NCBI RefSeq assembly: GCF_902859935.1
Contig: NZ_CADIKI010000011.1
Location: 62,001-126,000, forward strand
Origin: Paraburkholderia fynbosensis
Lineage (GTDB): Bacteria > Pseudomonadota > Gammaproteobacteria > Burkholderiales > Burkholderiaceae
Reading direction: 5' to 3'
DNA length: 64,000 nt
The position numbers and the translations under genes are program-made. Shown here one piece after another: positions 16,752 through 25,577 of this stretch (within the stretch, counting starts at the first letter, position 1; the number at the start of each line of letters is the position of its first letter). Under the pieces are notes generated by a model. The model saw nothing but the letters and a program-made list of their open reading frames with translations, did not search any database and was not told where the DNA came from.

Positions 16752-17627
16752 ATGCAGCGTTCTGACTACGCACGTGAAGACATCGGCAACCTTGTGCTGC
16801 TGGAACACGTCAACCTCACGATCCCGGACCAGCGTCTCGCGACCGCGTTCTATGTCAGTGCACTCGGTCTGACGCGCGACCCGTTTCTGATGACGGGCGT
16901 GACCAACATGTGGATCAACGTCGGCCGTTCGCAGATTCACCTGCCGCACGGCGACGCGCAGCGCCTTCGCGGACATGTCGGGCTGATCGTGGGCAGGCGC
17001 GCGGCGCTCATCGAGCGGCTGCGCGCCGTTCGGCCTCTCCTCGCGCAAACCCGATTCGGATGGACCGAGCGGGACGACCGCGTGCAAGTGATCTGTCCGT
17101 GGGGGAATCGTTACGACTGCCTCGATGCCGATGCGTGCGCGGCGAGCGACCCGTGGGCGGGCATCGATCTCGGCATCGCGTATGTACAACTTGACGTGCC
17201 CGTCGGTGGCGCGGCGTCGATTGCTGCGTTCTATCACGAGATATTCGATGCGTCTGCCGAGGTACGCGAGCGTAACGGTTCGCTGCAAGCGGCGGTCGCG
17301 GTCGGCCGGCATCAACAACTCGTCTATGCGGAAACGCCATCGGCAAGCGAGGAATACGATGGGCATCACATTCAGATCTATGTGGCCAATTTTTCCGGAC
17401 CTTACGAGCGGCTCGCCGCTCGCGGGTTGAGTTATGGCGAGGAGGCTCACCAATATCGCTTCGCCGAGCTTGTCGATCCTGTGAGTGGTACGCCTTGCTT
17501 CACGCTTGAACACGAAGTGCGGAGCTTGCGTCATCCGCTGTACGCGAGGCCATTGGTGAACCGGAATCCGGATGTGACCAACCGTAACTATGGAATGGGT
17601 AGTGAGGCGTATGGCGGGGTGGTCTGA
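16752..17627 (+). CDS. VOC (glyoxalase/bleomycin-resistance fold) family protein
   Basis: The start ATG 16752 was chosen over the upstream ATG 16713 because GAGG lies 8 bases before it; this gives 291 residues. The first half (residues about 15-135) begins LLEHVNLTIPDQRLATAFYV and continues with GVTNMWINVGRSQIHLPHGD, the beta-alpha-beta-beta-beta unit of the vicinal oxygen chelate fold with potential metal ligands His and Glu/Gln. The second half (about 140-255) repeats the pattern weakly (IAYVQLDVPVGGAASIAAFY ending in HHIQIYVANF). Such proteins are metal-dependent lyases, dioxygenases or isomerases; no substrate can be assigned. It stands alone, with no operon partner. Confidence 0.8.
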   Translation: MQRSDYAREDIGNLVLLEHVNLTIPDQRLATAFYVSALGLTRDPFLMTGVTNMWINVGRSQIHLPHGDAQRLRGHVGLIVGRRAALIERLRAVRPLLAQTRFGWTERDDRVQVICPWGNRYDCLDADACAASDPWAGIDLGIAYVQLDVPVGGAASIAAFYHEIFDASAEVRERNGSLQAAVAVGRHQQLVYAETPSASEEYDGHHIQIYVANFSGPYERLAARGLSYGEEAHQYRFAELVDPVSGTPCFTLEHEVRSLRHPLYARPLVNRNPDVTNRNYGMGSEAYGGVV

Positions 17628-17660
17628 GGGGTAAGCCGGCCCCGATAATAGTCAGCTACG

Positions 17661-17939
17661 TTAAAGTGAACAGGCGCGCATCGCCTCCACGATTGCGTCC
17701 TGCTCCGGTGGCGTCTGGAACGAGGCTTCCAGGAGGGTGTGCCCGTCGTTCATTTTCGTCCGGAAACACACCTGATTGACGTGACGGGAAGCCGTCACGC
17801 CAGACAGCCCGGCGAGGACCAGAATGGTCATCAATAAACCGGTGAGCGTCAGCGCAGCTACCCATTGTTGCGTCTGCACATCGCAAGCCGATAGGTGCGC
17901 ACCTTCATCACCCTTCATGCTCTCCTTGATACCAGTCAT
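17661..17939 (-). CDS. Small membrane protein (92 residues) divergent from a LysR gene
   Basis: ATG 17939 is preceded by a perfect AGGAGG with 6-base spacing on the minus strand. The 92-residue product has a polar N-terminus (MTGIKESMKGDEGAHLS), one transmembrane segment at about residues 26-48 (WVAALTLTGLLMTILVLAGL) and a hydrophilic C-terminal half with Cys, Glu and Asp (NQVCFRTKMND, EQDAIVEAMRAC). The short size with a single helix fits an accessory or signalling membrane protein; no family is recognised. It is 105 bases from the divergent LysR gene and shares its upstream region, so it is a likely target of that regulator. Confidence 0.65.
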   Translation of the reverse strand: MTGIKESMKGDEGAHLSACDVQTQQWVAALTLTGLLMTILVLAGLSGVTASRHVNQVCFRTKMNDGHTLLEASFQTPPEQDAIVEAMRACSL

Positions 17940-18005
17940 GTCTATCCTCCTGAACGGATAATGCCAATCTTGGTTCGAGAGATAAAATATGAAAAGTTGA
18001 ATTTC

Positions 18006-18022
18006 CTGAAACTTACGTTCAG
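18006..18022. promoter_or_regulatory. Candidate LysR-type operator between divergent genes
   Basis: CTGAA (18006-18010) and TTCAG (18018-18022) form a perfect inverted repeat with a 7-base A+T-rich centre. It lies 22 bases before the LysR start and about 65 bases from the divergent small gene. LysR proteins typically bind such dyads in shared divergent promoters. This is position and symmetry only. Confidence 0.35.
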
Positions 18023-18044
18023 TTATTCCTAATCTGGTACTGCC

Positions 18045-18929
18045 ATGCGAGAGATTAGTCTGGACCGCCTGCGCACGTTGGTGACGATCGCAGACCATCG
18101 TTCCTTTGCGGAGGCCGCACGTGTCCTGCACCTGGCTGCGCCAACTGTCAGCCTTCACATTCAGGAACTGGAGGAGCGCATTGGTGCGCCTCTGCTGTCA
18201 CGCAAGCGCGGACACGTTCACCCCACAGCGATCGGCGAGACCCTTCTGACAAAGGCGCGGCACCTCCTCGCCGACGCGGGGCGGGCGCTAGACGATGTTC
18301 GGCGGCAAGTACAGGGGCTTGAGGGCCGTGTACGGCTTGGCGCATCGACGGGCGCAATAGCCAACCTCCTGCCGCGGGCTCTCGAAGCGTTGGGGCGGCA
18401 GCATCCCGCGATCGATGTCCAGATTACGGTGCTGACGTCGCAGGACACGCTTGGCCGCCTCGCTGAAGGGGCATTGGATATTGGACTGGTAGCGTTGCCT
18501 CAACCCACGATGCCGGGCCTTGTCATCAAGCCCTGGCGCCGGGATCCGGTCATGGCCTTCATGCCTGCCCAGTGGAAATGCCCGGCCCGCGTCACTCCCA
18601 GGTGGCTGGCCAGTAAGCCTCTCGTTCTTAATGACTCGACTACACGGCTTTCGCACCTGAGCACCGAATGGTTCGTAGCAGGAGGGCATCATCCTGTGCC
18701 GCGCATTCAGCTCAACTACAACGACGCCATCAGAAGTCTCGTCGCGGCGGGCTACGGCGCAGCGTTGTTGCCTCATGAGTCCACTACTCCATCGTACGAT
18801 CCGCGCATTGTCATGCGCCCGCTTCGACCAGCGCTGTGGCGTCGGCTCGGCATCGCGCATCGAGCGGGGCGCATCGAGAGTGCTACGCAACACGTGCTCG
18901 ATGTCTTGTGGGATTTGCGAGTGGTCTAG
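18045..18929 (+). CDS. LysR-family transcriptional regulator
   Basis: The 294-residue protein has an N-terminal winged helix-turn-helix at about residues 5-64 (LDRLRTLVTIADHRSFAEAA, then LHLAAPTVSLHIQELEERIG) and a periplasmic-binding-like effector domain (about 90-290). ATG 18045 aligns with the family start. It is divergent from the 92-residue membrane protein gene; LysR regulators usually control their divergent neighbour and themselves in response to a small effector. The effector is unknown. The downstream metallo-hydrolase is 330 bases away and may be a separate unit. Confidence 0.92.
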   Translation: MREISLDRLRTLVTIADHRSFAEAARVLHLAAPTVSLHIQELEERIGAPLLSRKRGHVHPTAIGETLLTKARHLLADAGRALDDVRRQVQGLEGRVRLGASTGAIANLLPRALEALGRQHPAIDVQITVLTSQDTLGRLAEGALDIGLVALPQPTMPGLVIKPWRRDPVMAFMPAQWKCPARVTPRWLASKPLVLNDSTTRLSHLSTEWFVAGGHHPVPRIQLNYNDAIRSLVAAGYGAALLPHESTTPSYDPRIVMRPLRPALWRRLGIAHRAGRIESATQHVLDVLWDLRVV

Positions 18930-19258
18930 AAATCGTCATCTGGTGCGTCGGTTCGTGCGTTGAACGCACGTATGCCTCGCTGCATCACTTCGGGCGCCAT
19001 CGTATTCGTTTCGAGCGCCGTGCCGGCATTCACGGAGCCTTCGCGTTGCCCCTCATTGCCCGTCCGTCGTCGATTGTTGCCGTTCGGACAACATGCTGGA
19101 CACATTCGAAACGCTACTGGCGTTCGCCCCCGCTGACTAGAATCAGCCACACGGTCGGTCGAAACGCGAGCAAAAAGAAAGCGCGCGAAATTCACGGTCG
19201 TGCTCGAGAACCGCACCGCCAGTGCAGCTTACCCACTTAATTCACAGGACTATCGATC
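18930..19258. other. Intergenic region before the metallo-hydrolase gene
   Basis: No gene is supported. The last 60 bases presumably hold the promoter and leader of the metallo-hydrolase; no strong promoter pair was recognised. Confidence 0.35.
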
Positions 19259-20191
19259 ATGAGTGAAACAACCCGCAATCTGCAGCCCGTCACCGCCAAC
19301 CTTGGCAAAGAAGGTTCAGGCGAACTCGTGCCTTCCCGCTACGCCGTGCGCGTGGGTGACGTCGACGTCGTGGTGATCAGCGATGGCGTTCTGCCGCTGC
19401 CGACCTCCACCATGTCCACCAACGTGAGCGAAGCGGACCGCAACGAATGGTTCGATGGTCGTTTCCTGCAACGAGACATGTTCGACTGGGCGCTGAATAT
19501 CGCGCTCGTGCGCAGCGGCGAACGCCTGATCCTGATCGATTCGGGCGTGGGGGATGGGTTTGAATACTTCACGCGCGCCGGTCGGTCGGTGATGCGCCTG
19601 GAAGCGGCTGGCATCGACCTCGCTGCGATCACCGATATTGTGGTTACGCATATGCACATGGATCACGTCGGGGGGCTGAACGTTGATGGCGTCAAGGGCA
19701 AGCTGCGCCCGGACGTGCGCATTCACGTAGCGGCCGCGGAGGTGGAGTTCTGGAAGAATCCGGACTTCAGCAGGACGGTGATGCCGGAAACGGTTCCTCC
19801 CGCGCTGCGCCAAGCCGCTGCAAAGTTCGTAAAGCTCTACAGCGAAAACATCGTGCAGTTCGATCAGACCGTGGAAGTTGCAGCGGGCGTGTCTGCGCGC
19901 GTGACAGGTGGGCACACGCCGGGGCACTGCGTCGTGGACGTCGCATCAAACGGCGAGAAGCTGACGTTCGTGGGCGACGCGATTTTCGAAGTCAACTTCG
20001 ACAATCCCGAATGGCAAAATGGCTTCGAGCACGACCCCGAAGTCGCGGCGAACGTGCGTATCGCGCTGCTCAACGAAGCCGCTGAAACTGGCGCTCTGCT
20101 GGCTGCGGCGCACGTCGCATTCCCGTCTGTGGGCCACATTGCAAAGAACGGTGAAGGCTTTCGTTTCGTGCCGGTTACGTGGGACTACTGA
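19259..20191 (+). CDS. Metallo-beta-lactamase-fold hydrolase (methyl parathion hydrolase / lactonase-like)
   Basis: The 310-residue protein carries the zinc motif HxHxDH (HMHMDH at about residues 131-136) followed by GG, the second metal-ligand region GGHTPGH near 218-224, the bridging Asp in VGDAIF near 240, and a late AAHVAFPSVGH segment near 280. The order fits the MBL group that includes methyl parathion hydrolase and N-acyl-homoserine lactonases, which hydrolyse esters, lactones or organophosphates with two metal ions. There is no obvious Sec signal; the N-terminus is polar. AGGA lies about 10 bases before ATG 19259. A strong terminator follows. The native substrate cannot be told from the sequence. 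Confidence 0.88.
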   Translation: MSETTRNLQPVTANLGKEGSGELVPSRYAVRVGDVDVVVISDGVLPLPTSTMSTNVSEADRNEWFDGRFLQRDMFDWALNIALVRSGERLILIDSGVGDGFEYFTRAGRSVMRLEAAGIDLAAITDIVVTHMHMDHVGGLNVDGVKGKLRPDVRIHVAAAEVEFWKNPDFSRTVMPETVPPALRQAAAKFVKLYSENIVQFDQTVEVAAGVSARVTGGHTPGHCVVDVASNGEKLTFVGDAIFEVNFDNPEWQNGFEHDPEVAANVRIALLNEAAETGALLAAAHVAFPSVGHIAKNGEGFRFVPVTWDY

Positions 20192-20250
20192 TTGACGATC
20201 GGCGATGAAGCATCGTCGTCGTATAGATTGCACTGACGATTGTCAGAAAT

Positions 20251-20285
20251 CCACCGCGAGTTCACAAGACTCGCGGTGGTTTTTT
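20251..20285 (+). terminator. Rho-independent terminator after the metallo-hydrolase gene
   Basis: CCACCGCGAGT (20251-20261) and ACTCGCGGTGG (20269-20279) form a perfect 11-bp stem with a 7-base loop, directly followed by six T residues (20280-20285). It lies 60 bases after the stop codon and separates the gene from the convergent dehydrogenase. Confidence 0.9.
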
Positions 20286-20314
20286 GCATCGTCGAACCCT
20301 CACCAGCACAGGTT

Positions 20315-21334
20315 TCATGCGTCGATCCGGACTACTACCTTACCGAAGTGCTGACCCGACTCAAGATACCTGTACGCGGCGGGCGCGTCGTCAAAGCCAA
20401 AGACGTGATCGACCACCGGCCGGATTTGATGCGTGGAGACGAGCCCGACAACCTCGTCGAGCATCGAGCGGCTGCCCACCATGATTCCATGCAGTCGCTT
20501 GATGCCGCCGATCACCGGAAGGAGTCCAAGCTCCGGCGCGCTAAAACTGCTCACACCACCGATGATCGACACGAGGCCGCCCATTTTCGTCGCGGCCACC
20601 GAGCGTGGCAGTGTGTCCCGCCCACCGATCTCCAGCACAATATCCGCGCCTACCCCATCGGTCAGCCGGAGAACCTCGTTCTGCCATTCCGGCGTGGCGC
20701 GGTAGTTGATCGTCTCATCGGCGCCGAGTTTCTGCGCACGTTCCAGCTTCTCATCGCTCGATGACGTGATGATCGTGCGCAGACCCGCCGCGCGCGCCAG
20801 CTGCAGCGCGAAGATCGATACGCCGCCTGTGCCGAGCAGCACCACCGTGGAACCGGGTTTCGTGTCGCCGTCCGCGAATAGCGCGTTCCATGCGGTGACG
20901 CCGACGCACGACAACGTGCAGGCTTCTTCATAACCCAGGTGTGCGGGGATCATCGCAAGAGCCGTTTCGTCGACCAGGAACCGCTCGGCCAGCACGCCGT
21001 CGACTTTGGCGCCTGGCGAACCGTCGACTTTCCACGGCGCCGGAGCGCCGTCGATCCAACGCGGGAAATATGTGTTGACCACGCGATCGCCCGGTTTGAA
21101 GCGGCGCACGTCGCGGCCGGTCTCGACGACTTCGCCCGCGCCATCGCACAGCGGGATCAGCGGCGCATCGCCGATGCCGAGATAGTCACCGCGGGCGTAC
21201 ATCAAGTCCCGATAGTTCAGCGACGCCGCGTGAACCCTGACAACGACCTCGGTCGGCCCCGGCGATCGGATGGTCGCGTCGCTGCGCTTCAGGCCGGAGA
21301 TACCGGCACCGGGTTTCAGTTTCCATGCGTTCAT
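20315..21334 (-). CDS. NAD(P)-dependent alcohol dehydrogenase / quinone oxidoreductase (MDR superfamily)
   Basis: The 339-residue medium-chain reductase begins with a GroES-like domain (about residues 1-150) bearing the NYRDLMYARG element and PLIPLCDGAGEVVETG. A Rossmann domain follows with the cofactor loop LLGTGGVSIFALQLARAAG near 165-185, then SSSDEKLERAQKLGAD. The structural-zinc Cys cluster and the catalytic Cys of classical zinc alcohol dehydrogenases are not seen, so it is nearer the zinc-free quinone oxidoreductase and alkene reductase branch. Tyr/Asn/Arg-Asp at the NYRD site is typical of these. It is divergent from a LysR gene 123 bases away that probably controls it. Substrate is unknown. 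Confidence 0.88.
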   Translation of the reverse strand: MNAWKLKPGAGISGLKRSDATIRSPGPTEVVVRVHAASLNYRDLMYARGDYLGIGDAPLIPLCDGAGEVVETGRDVRRFKPGDRVVNTYFPRWIDGAPAPWKVDGSPGAKVDGVLAERFLVDETALAMIPAHLGYEEACTLSCVGVTAWNALFADGDTKPGSTVVLLGTGGVSIFALQLARAAGLRTIITSSSDEKLERAQKLGADETINYRATPEWQNEVLRLTDGVGADIVLEIGGRDTLPRSVAATKMGGLVSIIGGVSSFSAPELGLLPVIGGIKRLHGIMVGSRSMLDEVVGLVSTHQIRPVVDHVFGFDDAPAAYRYLESGQHFGKVVVRIDA

Positions 21335-21457
21335 AGCAACTCCTCATCGGGTAGAAGCACCTATGTTAGTGTTGCCGGAAAGGTCGCATTGACGAGATTT
21401 CGACGACTTATCGTCGCCTGAGAGGAAACAGAAGACGCGGTATTGGGAGCTCGCACG

Positions 21458-22366
21458 ATGGACGATCGGCTAAGAGGCATTGCGGAATTTGTGGATGTGG
21501 TGGATGCCGGCAGCTTCGCCGCAGCGGGCGAACGCCTTGGTGTCACGCGCTCGGCGATTGCGAAGATTGTCGCGAGGCTTGAGCAGCGTCTCGGGGTGAG
21601 ACTGCTGCAGCGAACCACCCGCCATCTGAGCCTGACCGACGAAGGACATGCGTACTATGAGCAGTGCCGCCGCGTGATGGCCGAACTCGGCGCGGCCGAG
21701 GCGGCGCTGGAGGCGGGCCGCCGCGATCCGTCCGGGCGGCTGCGCATCACCGCGCCGGTGCTGTTCGGCAGGCAGTGCGTCGCACCCGTGATGCTGAAGC
21801 TGGTCGAGCGCCATCCGTTGCTTGACGTCGAGATGTCGTTCAGCGATCGCGTTTCGGACCTGGTCGAGGACGGCTTCGATATCGCGGTGCGGATTGGAGC
21901 GCTGCCGGACCATGCAACGCTTGTCGGGCGCCGGCTCGGCGTGCAGCGGATGGGCATTTGCGCGTCTCCGGCCTGGCTCGATCGACACGGGCGGCCGGCG
22001 GGTCTCGCCGAACTCGGCTCGCACGTCGGCATCGCTTACGGGCGCGGCGGACAGAGCACACCATGGCGCGTGCTCGGCGCAGACGGCGAGGTGCAGGAGT
22101 GCCGACTGTCCGCGCGCCTGCGTTATGACGATCTCCAGGCCATCGCCGACGCAGCGGCTGCGGGCGCGGGCCTCGCCTGGTTACCATGCTGGCTCATGGC
22201 GCCCTATCTGCGCGACGGCCGGCTAGCGCTCGTGATGGATAGCAACAGCGTGCAGGGCGCCGAGGTTCACCTCGTTCGCCCGCAATCGCGACATCTGCCC
22301 TCGAAGGTACGCGTCGCAATCGACGCGCTGGTAGACGAGATACCACGCGTGCTTGCCCGGGTCTGA
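21458..22366 (+). CDS. LysR-family transcriptional regulator (CrgA/AaeR-like subgroup)
   Basis: The ATG at 21458 gives 302 residues and starts directly at the DNA-binding domain (DDRLRGIAEFVDVVDAGSFA, VTRSAIAKIVARLEQRLGVR, residues about 3-60); the frame extends 15 bases upstream only through TTG. The effector domain shows the usual LRITAPVLFGRQCVAPVMLK and later AAAAGAGLAWLP segments. This subgroup commonly regulates a divergent oxidoreductase gene, and here the MDR dehydrogenase gene lies divergently 123 bases away. The effector is unknown. Confidence 0.9.
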   Translation: MDDRLRGIAEFVDVVDAGSFAAAGERLGVTRSAIAKIVARLEQRLGVRLLQRTTRHLSLTDEGHAYYEQCRRVMAELGAAEAALEAGRRDPSGRLRITAPVLFGRQCVAPVMLKLVERHPLLDVEMSFSDRVSDLVEDGFDIAVRIGALPDHATLVGRRLGVQRMGICASPAWLDRHGRPAGLAELGSHVGIAYGRGGQSTPWRVLGADGEVQECRLSARLRYDDLQAIADAAAAGAGLAWLPCWLMAPYLRDGRLALVMDSNSVQGAEVHLVRPQSRHLPSKVRVAIDALVDEIPRVLARV

Positions 22367-22799
22367 GCGGCCGCTTCTATCGCGCGCGAACTGAAGTTTC
22401 CCAGACGCAGACCGTGGTCGCGACGTTGGTTGCTTTTCATACGCCAGGCAGGATGCAGGATGTGTGCGCATTCATTTCCAGAATATCGAGCCGGCGATCA
22501 ATTTCCGTTAAGCATCGACCGGTTGAATCCGCAGCCACGAACGGTCGTTCGGCACTACCCTGGATCGTTGACCGAGGAGTTCCGTTAGTCCTTGCGATAG
22601 ATGGACGTCTTTTAACTCGAAGAGAAGCGTATCGTCGCGTGGGGCCGTTTCGTGGCGGGCAATGCATGACTACATTCGCAGCGTTCTGAAAAGTGCGAAG
22701 TCGTGTCTTGCGCGTGTCGATTTCTCCCACGATCATTCGTCGTAGACACAGGAGGCGTCTTTGCCTCCGAACAGCACTGTCTTCAAAGGAGAAACACAA
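22367..22799. other. Intergenic region before the YCII-domain gene
   Basis: No gene is supported on either strand; short frames present have no ribosome sites. AAAGGAGAA immediately before 22800 belongs to the next gene. Confidence 0.4.
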
Positions 22800-23228
22800 A
22801 TGCGTGTCATGGTCATCGTCAAGGCAACTCCCGAATCCGAAGCTGGGCAAATGCCAAGCATGGAGCTCATCGCGGCGATGGGCAAATATAACGAGGAACT
22901 GGTGAAGGCTGGGATCATGCAAGGCGGCGACGGGCTGAAGCCGAGTTCGGCAGGCGCGCGTGTGAGGTTTTCAGGAAAGGACCGAACCGTCGTTGACGGC
23001 CCATTTGCAGAAGTCAAGGAATTGATCGCCGGGTACTGGCTCTGGCAAGTCCAATCGATGGACGAAGCGATTGAATGGGTAAAGCGCTGTCCGAATCCGA
23101 TGGTGAGCGATTCAGAGATCGAAATTCGGCCTTTTTTTGAGCCTGCTGACTTTGGCGAGGCCTTTACACCCGAGCTTCAAGACCAAGAAAAGCGTCTGCG
23201 GCAGCAGATCGAGGGGCAGGCGCGCTGA
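22800..23228 (+). CDS. YCII-related (DGPF) domain protein
   Basis: ATG 22800 is preceded by AAGGAG with 8-base spacing; the product has 142 residues. It begins MRVMVIVKATPESE, has the hallmark DRTVVDGPFAEVKELIAGYW near residues 60-80 (the DGPF motif that names the family) and continues SMDEAIEWVKRCPNP. The fold is a small ferredoxin-like barrel (PhnB/YciI-like). Proteins of this type are often encoded next to ECF sigma factors in other genomes, but none is present here. Biochemical function is not known; the conserved Asp and His-type surface suggests a small-molecule enzyme. Confidence 0.88.
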   Translation: MRVMVIVKATPESEAGQMPSMELIAAMGKYNEELVKAGIMQGGDGLKPSSAGARVRFSGKDRTVVDGPFAEVKELIAGYWLWQVQSMDEAIEWVKRCPNPMVSDSEIEIRPFFEPADFGEAFTPELQDQEKRLRQQIEGQAR

Positions 23229-23689
23229 CAGTTTTCACTGCATCAGTCTGCGGGGTGCGCGCAGGCACCCCAAAGTTGGCTATTTGCGTTCTGAGGCAGG
23301 CTTCCTGACACCGCGCAGGAAGCCTCATGAGGTAGTGAACGACTACCCGATTGAGCGTCCGCTATCGGCTGATTCGGCTGTCCCATGTGGGTCGTCCCGA
23401 GTCGGTCAGCGTGTGGCTCTGTGCGGTCAGGAGCCCCCATTCCCCTAAGCCGGCACGCCCGACGCCGTTCCCGATTCTGACCTCGTAGCGAATGCATCGG
23501 GACACTCCCCGGCCCGATGCGTTCGCACGCTCGCTTCCCCACGATCTTTACCTTGACCTACGACGCATTCGCTTCGCTCGCGTGCGTTTTTGGTCACAGA
23601 GTTGCACTTTTCCGCGTAAACCCGCTTGCACCTTATTTTTGATGGTTCTATATTGCATTTCACCATTAACTATTACGATGCGATAAATT
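23229..23689. other. Intergenic region before the crotonase operon
   Basis: No gene is supported. A hairpin lies at 23298-23325 (listed separately). The last 60 bases before 23690 turn A+T rich and likely contain the operon promoter. Confidence 0.4.
23298..23325 (+). terminator. Hairpin after the YCII gene, terminator-like without a T tract
   Basis: AGGCTTCCTG (23298-23307) and CAGGAAGCCT (23316-23325) are perfect 10-base inverted arms around an 8-base loop. It lies 70 bases after the YCII stop. No run of T follows, so it may stabilise the 3' end of the transcript rather than terminate by itself. Confidence 0.4.
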
Positions 23690-24451
23690 ATGAGTGACGA
23701 CGTTCTGTTTTCGAATCACGGCCGCGTTGCGGTAATCACGCTGAATCGCCCCGAGCGCCTGAACGCGTGGACCACGCCAATGCGCGAAGCGATCATTGCG
23801 GCGCTCGAACGCTTCAATGCCGACGACGCTGTCGCTGCGATCATCATGACGGGCGCGGGCGATCGCGCATTCTCGGCGGGGCAGGATCTGGCGGAGGCGC
23901 ACGACTTCGACGGCGAGCGCGCGGTGGCGTGGGTCAAGGAGTGGCAGCGCTACTACGCGACGCTGCGCGGCCTGAGCAAGCCGCTCGTGATGGCGCTCAA
24001 CGGCACGGCCGCGGGTTCGGCGTTCCAGGTCGCCTTGCTGGGCGACATCCGCGTGGGTCACCCGGGCGTGCGCATGGGTCAGCCGGAAATCAATGCGGGC
24101 ATCGCCAGCACGACCGGGCCATGGATCATGAATTCGATGCTCGGCATGTCGCGCACCATCGAGCTCACGCTCACCGGCCGTCTGATGGATGCCGACGAGT
24201 GTTATCGCATCGGATTGATTCATCACATCGTCGAGCAGGACAAGGTCTTCGAGAAAGCGCTGGCAATCGCCACCGAACTCGCCGCCAAGCCGCCCGTCGC
24301 CATGCGACTGGACAAGCAGCGTTTGCGCGAGATGACCGAGCCGGGGTTCGCGGACTGCATCGAGGCGGGTGAGCGAATCCAGCGCGAGGCGTACGACTCC
24401 GGCGAGCCCGCTCGCATGATGGAAGCGTTCTTCAAAAAGCGCGCGAAATAA
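23690..24451 (+). CDS. Enoyl-CoA hydratase/isomerase family protein (crotonase superfamily) with an altered active site
   Basis: The 253-residue crotonase has ITLNRPERLNAWT (residues 15-27), the CoA/oxyanion loop FSAGQDLAEA (about 62-71), and GTAAGSAFQVALLGDIRV (about 105-122) followed by GQPEINAGI (about 128-136). In classical enoyl-CoA hydratases two Glu residues add water. The one in QPE is present, but the other, in the GGGCEL loop, aligns with Gln here (SAFQVAL). Enzymes of the superfamily with one Glu act as isomerases, lyases, dehalogenases or hydrolases, so the reaction is open. It is the first gene of an operon with an ABC importer and a CoA ligase, pointing to breakdown of an imported carboxylic acid as its CoA thioester. 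Confidence 0.85.
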   Translation: MSDDVLFSNHGRVAVITLNRPERLNAWTTPMREAIIAALERFNADDAVAAIIMTGAGDRAFSAGQDLAEAHDFDGERAVAWVKEWQRYYATLRGLSKPLVMALNGTAAGSAFQVALLGDIRVGHPGVRMGQPEINAGIASTTGPWIMNSMLGMSRTIELTLTGRLMDADECYRIGLIHHIVEQDKVFEKALAIATELAAKPPVAMRLDKQRLREMTEPGFADCIEAGERIQREAYDSGEPARMMEAFFKKRAK

Positions 24452-24505
24452 AGCGGGCTGAAGTCGGGCCGCTTCTTCTCAGCCCCAGTGCGGGAGACCT
24501 GAATC

Positions 24506-25567
24506 ATGACGCAAGACTTCAACCCGACGCGCCGGCGCATTCTGCAAGGCGCGGGCGCGCTCGCAGTGGCCGGCTCGATGCCGCTTGCCGTGCGCGCTCA
24601 GTCCAGGCAGATCGTCGTATCGGACCCGGGCGGTCCGTACACGACTGCGTACCGCGAAGCGTTTTACGATCCGTTCGAGAAAGCGACGGGCATCAAGGTC
24701 GTCAGCGTCGCGCGCGAATCGCAGCCGGTCGCGCAATTCGCGGCGATGGTGCAAACGAAGAACTACGTGTGGGACGTCACCACGCTGACGCTGTCGGCGG
24801 ACATTCCGTACCTCGAAGCAAAAGGTCTGCTGGAGCCGATCGGCCTGAAGACGAGCGACTTCCCGGACATCATGCCCGAGGCGGTCACGCCGAACTGGCT
24901 CGGCGTCGACGTGTATTCGACCGTGCTGGCGTATCGCGCGGACAAGTTCAAGGACAACGGCCCGAAGTCGTGGGCGGACTTCTGGGACGTGAAGAAATTC
25001 CCCGGGCGCCGCTGCCTGCGCCGCAGTCCGCTCGACACGCTCGAGCAGGCGTTGCTCGCGGACGGTGTGCCGCTCGACAAGCTCTATCCGCTCGACGTGG
25101 ACCGCGCGTTCAAGAGTCTGGACAAGATCAAGCCGCACATCAATATCTGGTGGACGTCTGGCGCGCAGGCGATGCAGGCGATCCAGAGCGGCGACGTCGA
25201 CATGATCTCGACGTGGAACGGCCGCGCGCAAGCCGCGAAAGACAACGGTGCGCCGGTGACGATCGTCTGGAAGCAGGGCCTTTATTCGATCGAGGGCTGG
25301 GCCATCCCAAAGGGCACGCCCCGCGCCGATGCCGCGAGGCAGTTCGTACGTTTCTGCGCCGACGCGAAGCGTCAGGCCGCGCTCACGCGCACGCTGGCCT
25401 ACGGCCCGACCAACAGGAAGTCCTTCGAGACCATCAGCAAGGAGCGCGCGGCGCTGCTGCCGACCTCGCCGGAGAACATCGAGGACATGAGGCTGCCGAG
25501 CCCGCAATGGTGGGAGGCCAACCGCCAGAAGGTCACCGAGCGGTTCAATTCCTGGATCATTTCCTGA
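24506..25567 (+). CDS. ABC transporter solute-binding protein, spermidine/putrescine (PotD) type, Tat-exported
   Basis: The 353-residue protein starts with a twin-arginine signal (TRRRILQGAGALAVAGS) and an A-x-A cleavage site near residue 32. The mature part begins QIVVSDPGGPYTTAYREAFY and has the two-lobe SBP_bac family layout (VWDVTTLTLSADIPYL, then INIWWTSGAQAMQAIQSGDV, ISTWNGRAQAA). The closest named relatives are PotD/PotF polyamine binders, but this branch also takes up other organic solutes. It lies 54 bases after the crotonase gene and 10 before the ATPase gene. The operon context with a CoA ligase argues for an organic acid rather than a polyamine. Confidence 0.88.
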   Translation: MTQDFNPTRRRILQGAGALAVAGSMPLAVRAQSRQIVVSDPGGPYTTAYREAFYDPFEKATGIKVVSVARESQPVAQFAAMVQTKNYVWDVTTLTLSADIPYLEAKGLLEPIGLKTSDFPDIMPEAVTPNWLGVDVYSTVLAYRADKFKDNGPKSWADFWDVKKFPGRRCLRRSPLDTLEQALLADGVPLDKLYPLDVDRAFKSLDKIKPHINIWWTSGAQAMQAIQSGDVDMISTWNGRAQAAKDNGAPVTIVWKQGLYSIEGWAIPKGTPRADAARQFVRFCADAKRQAALTRTLAYGPTNRKSFETISKERAALLPTSPENIEDMRLPSPQWWEANRQKVTERFNSWIIS

Positions 25568-25577
25568 GGACGCCACG

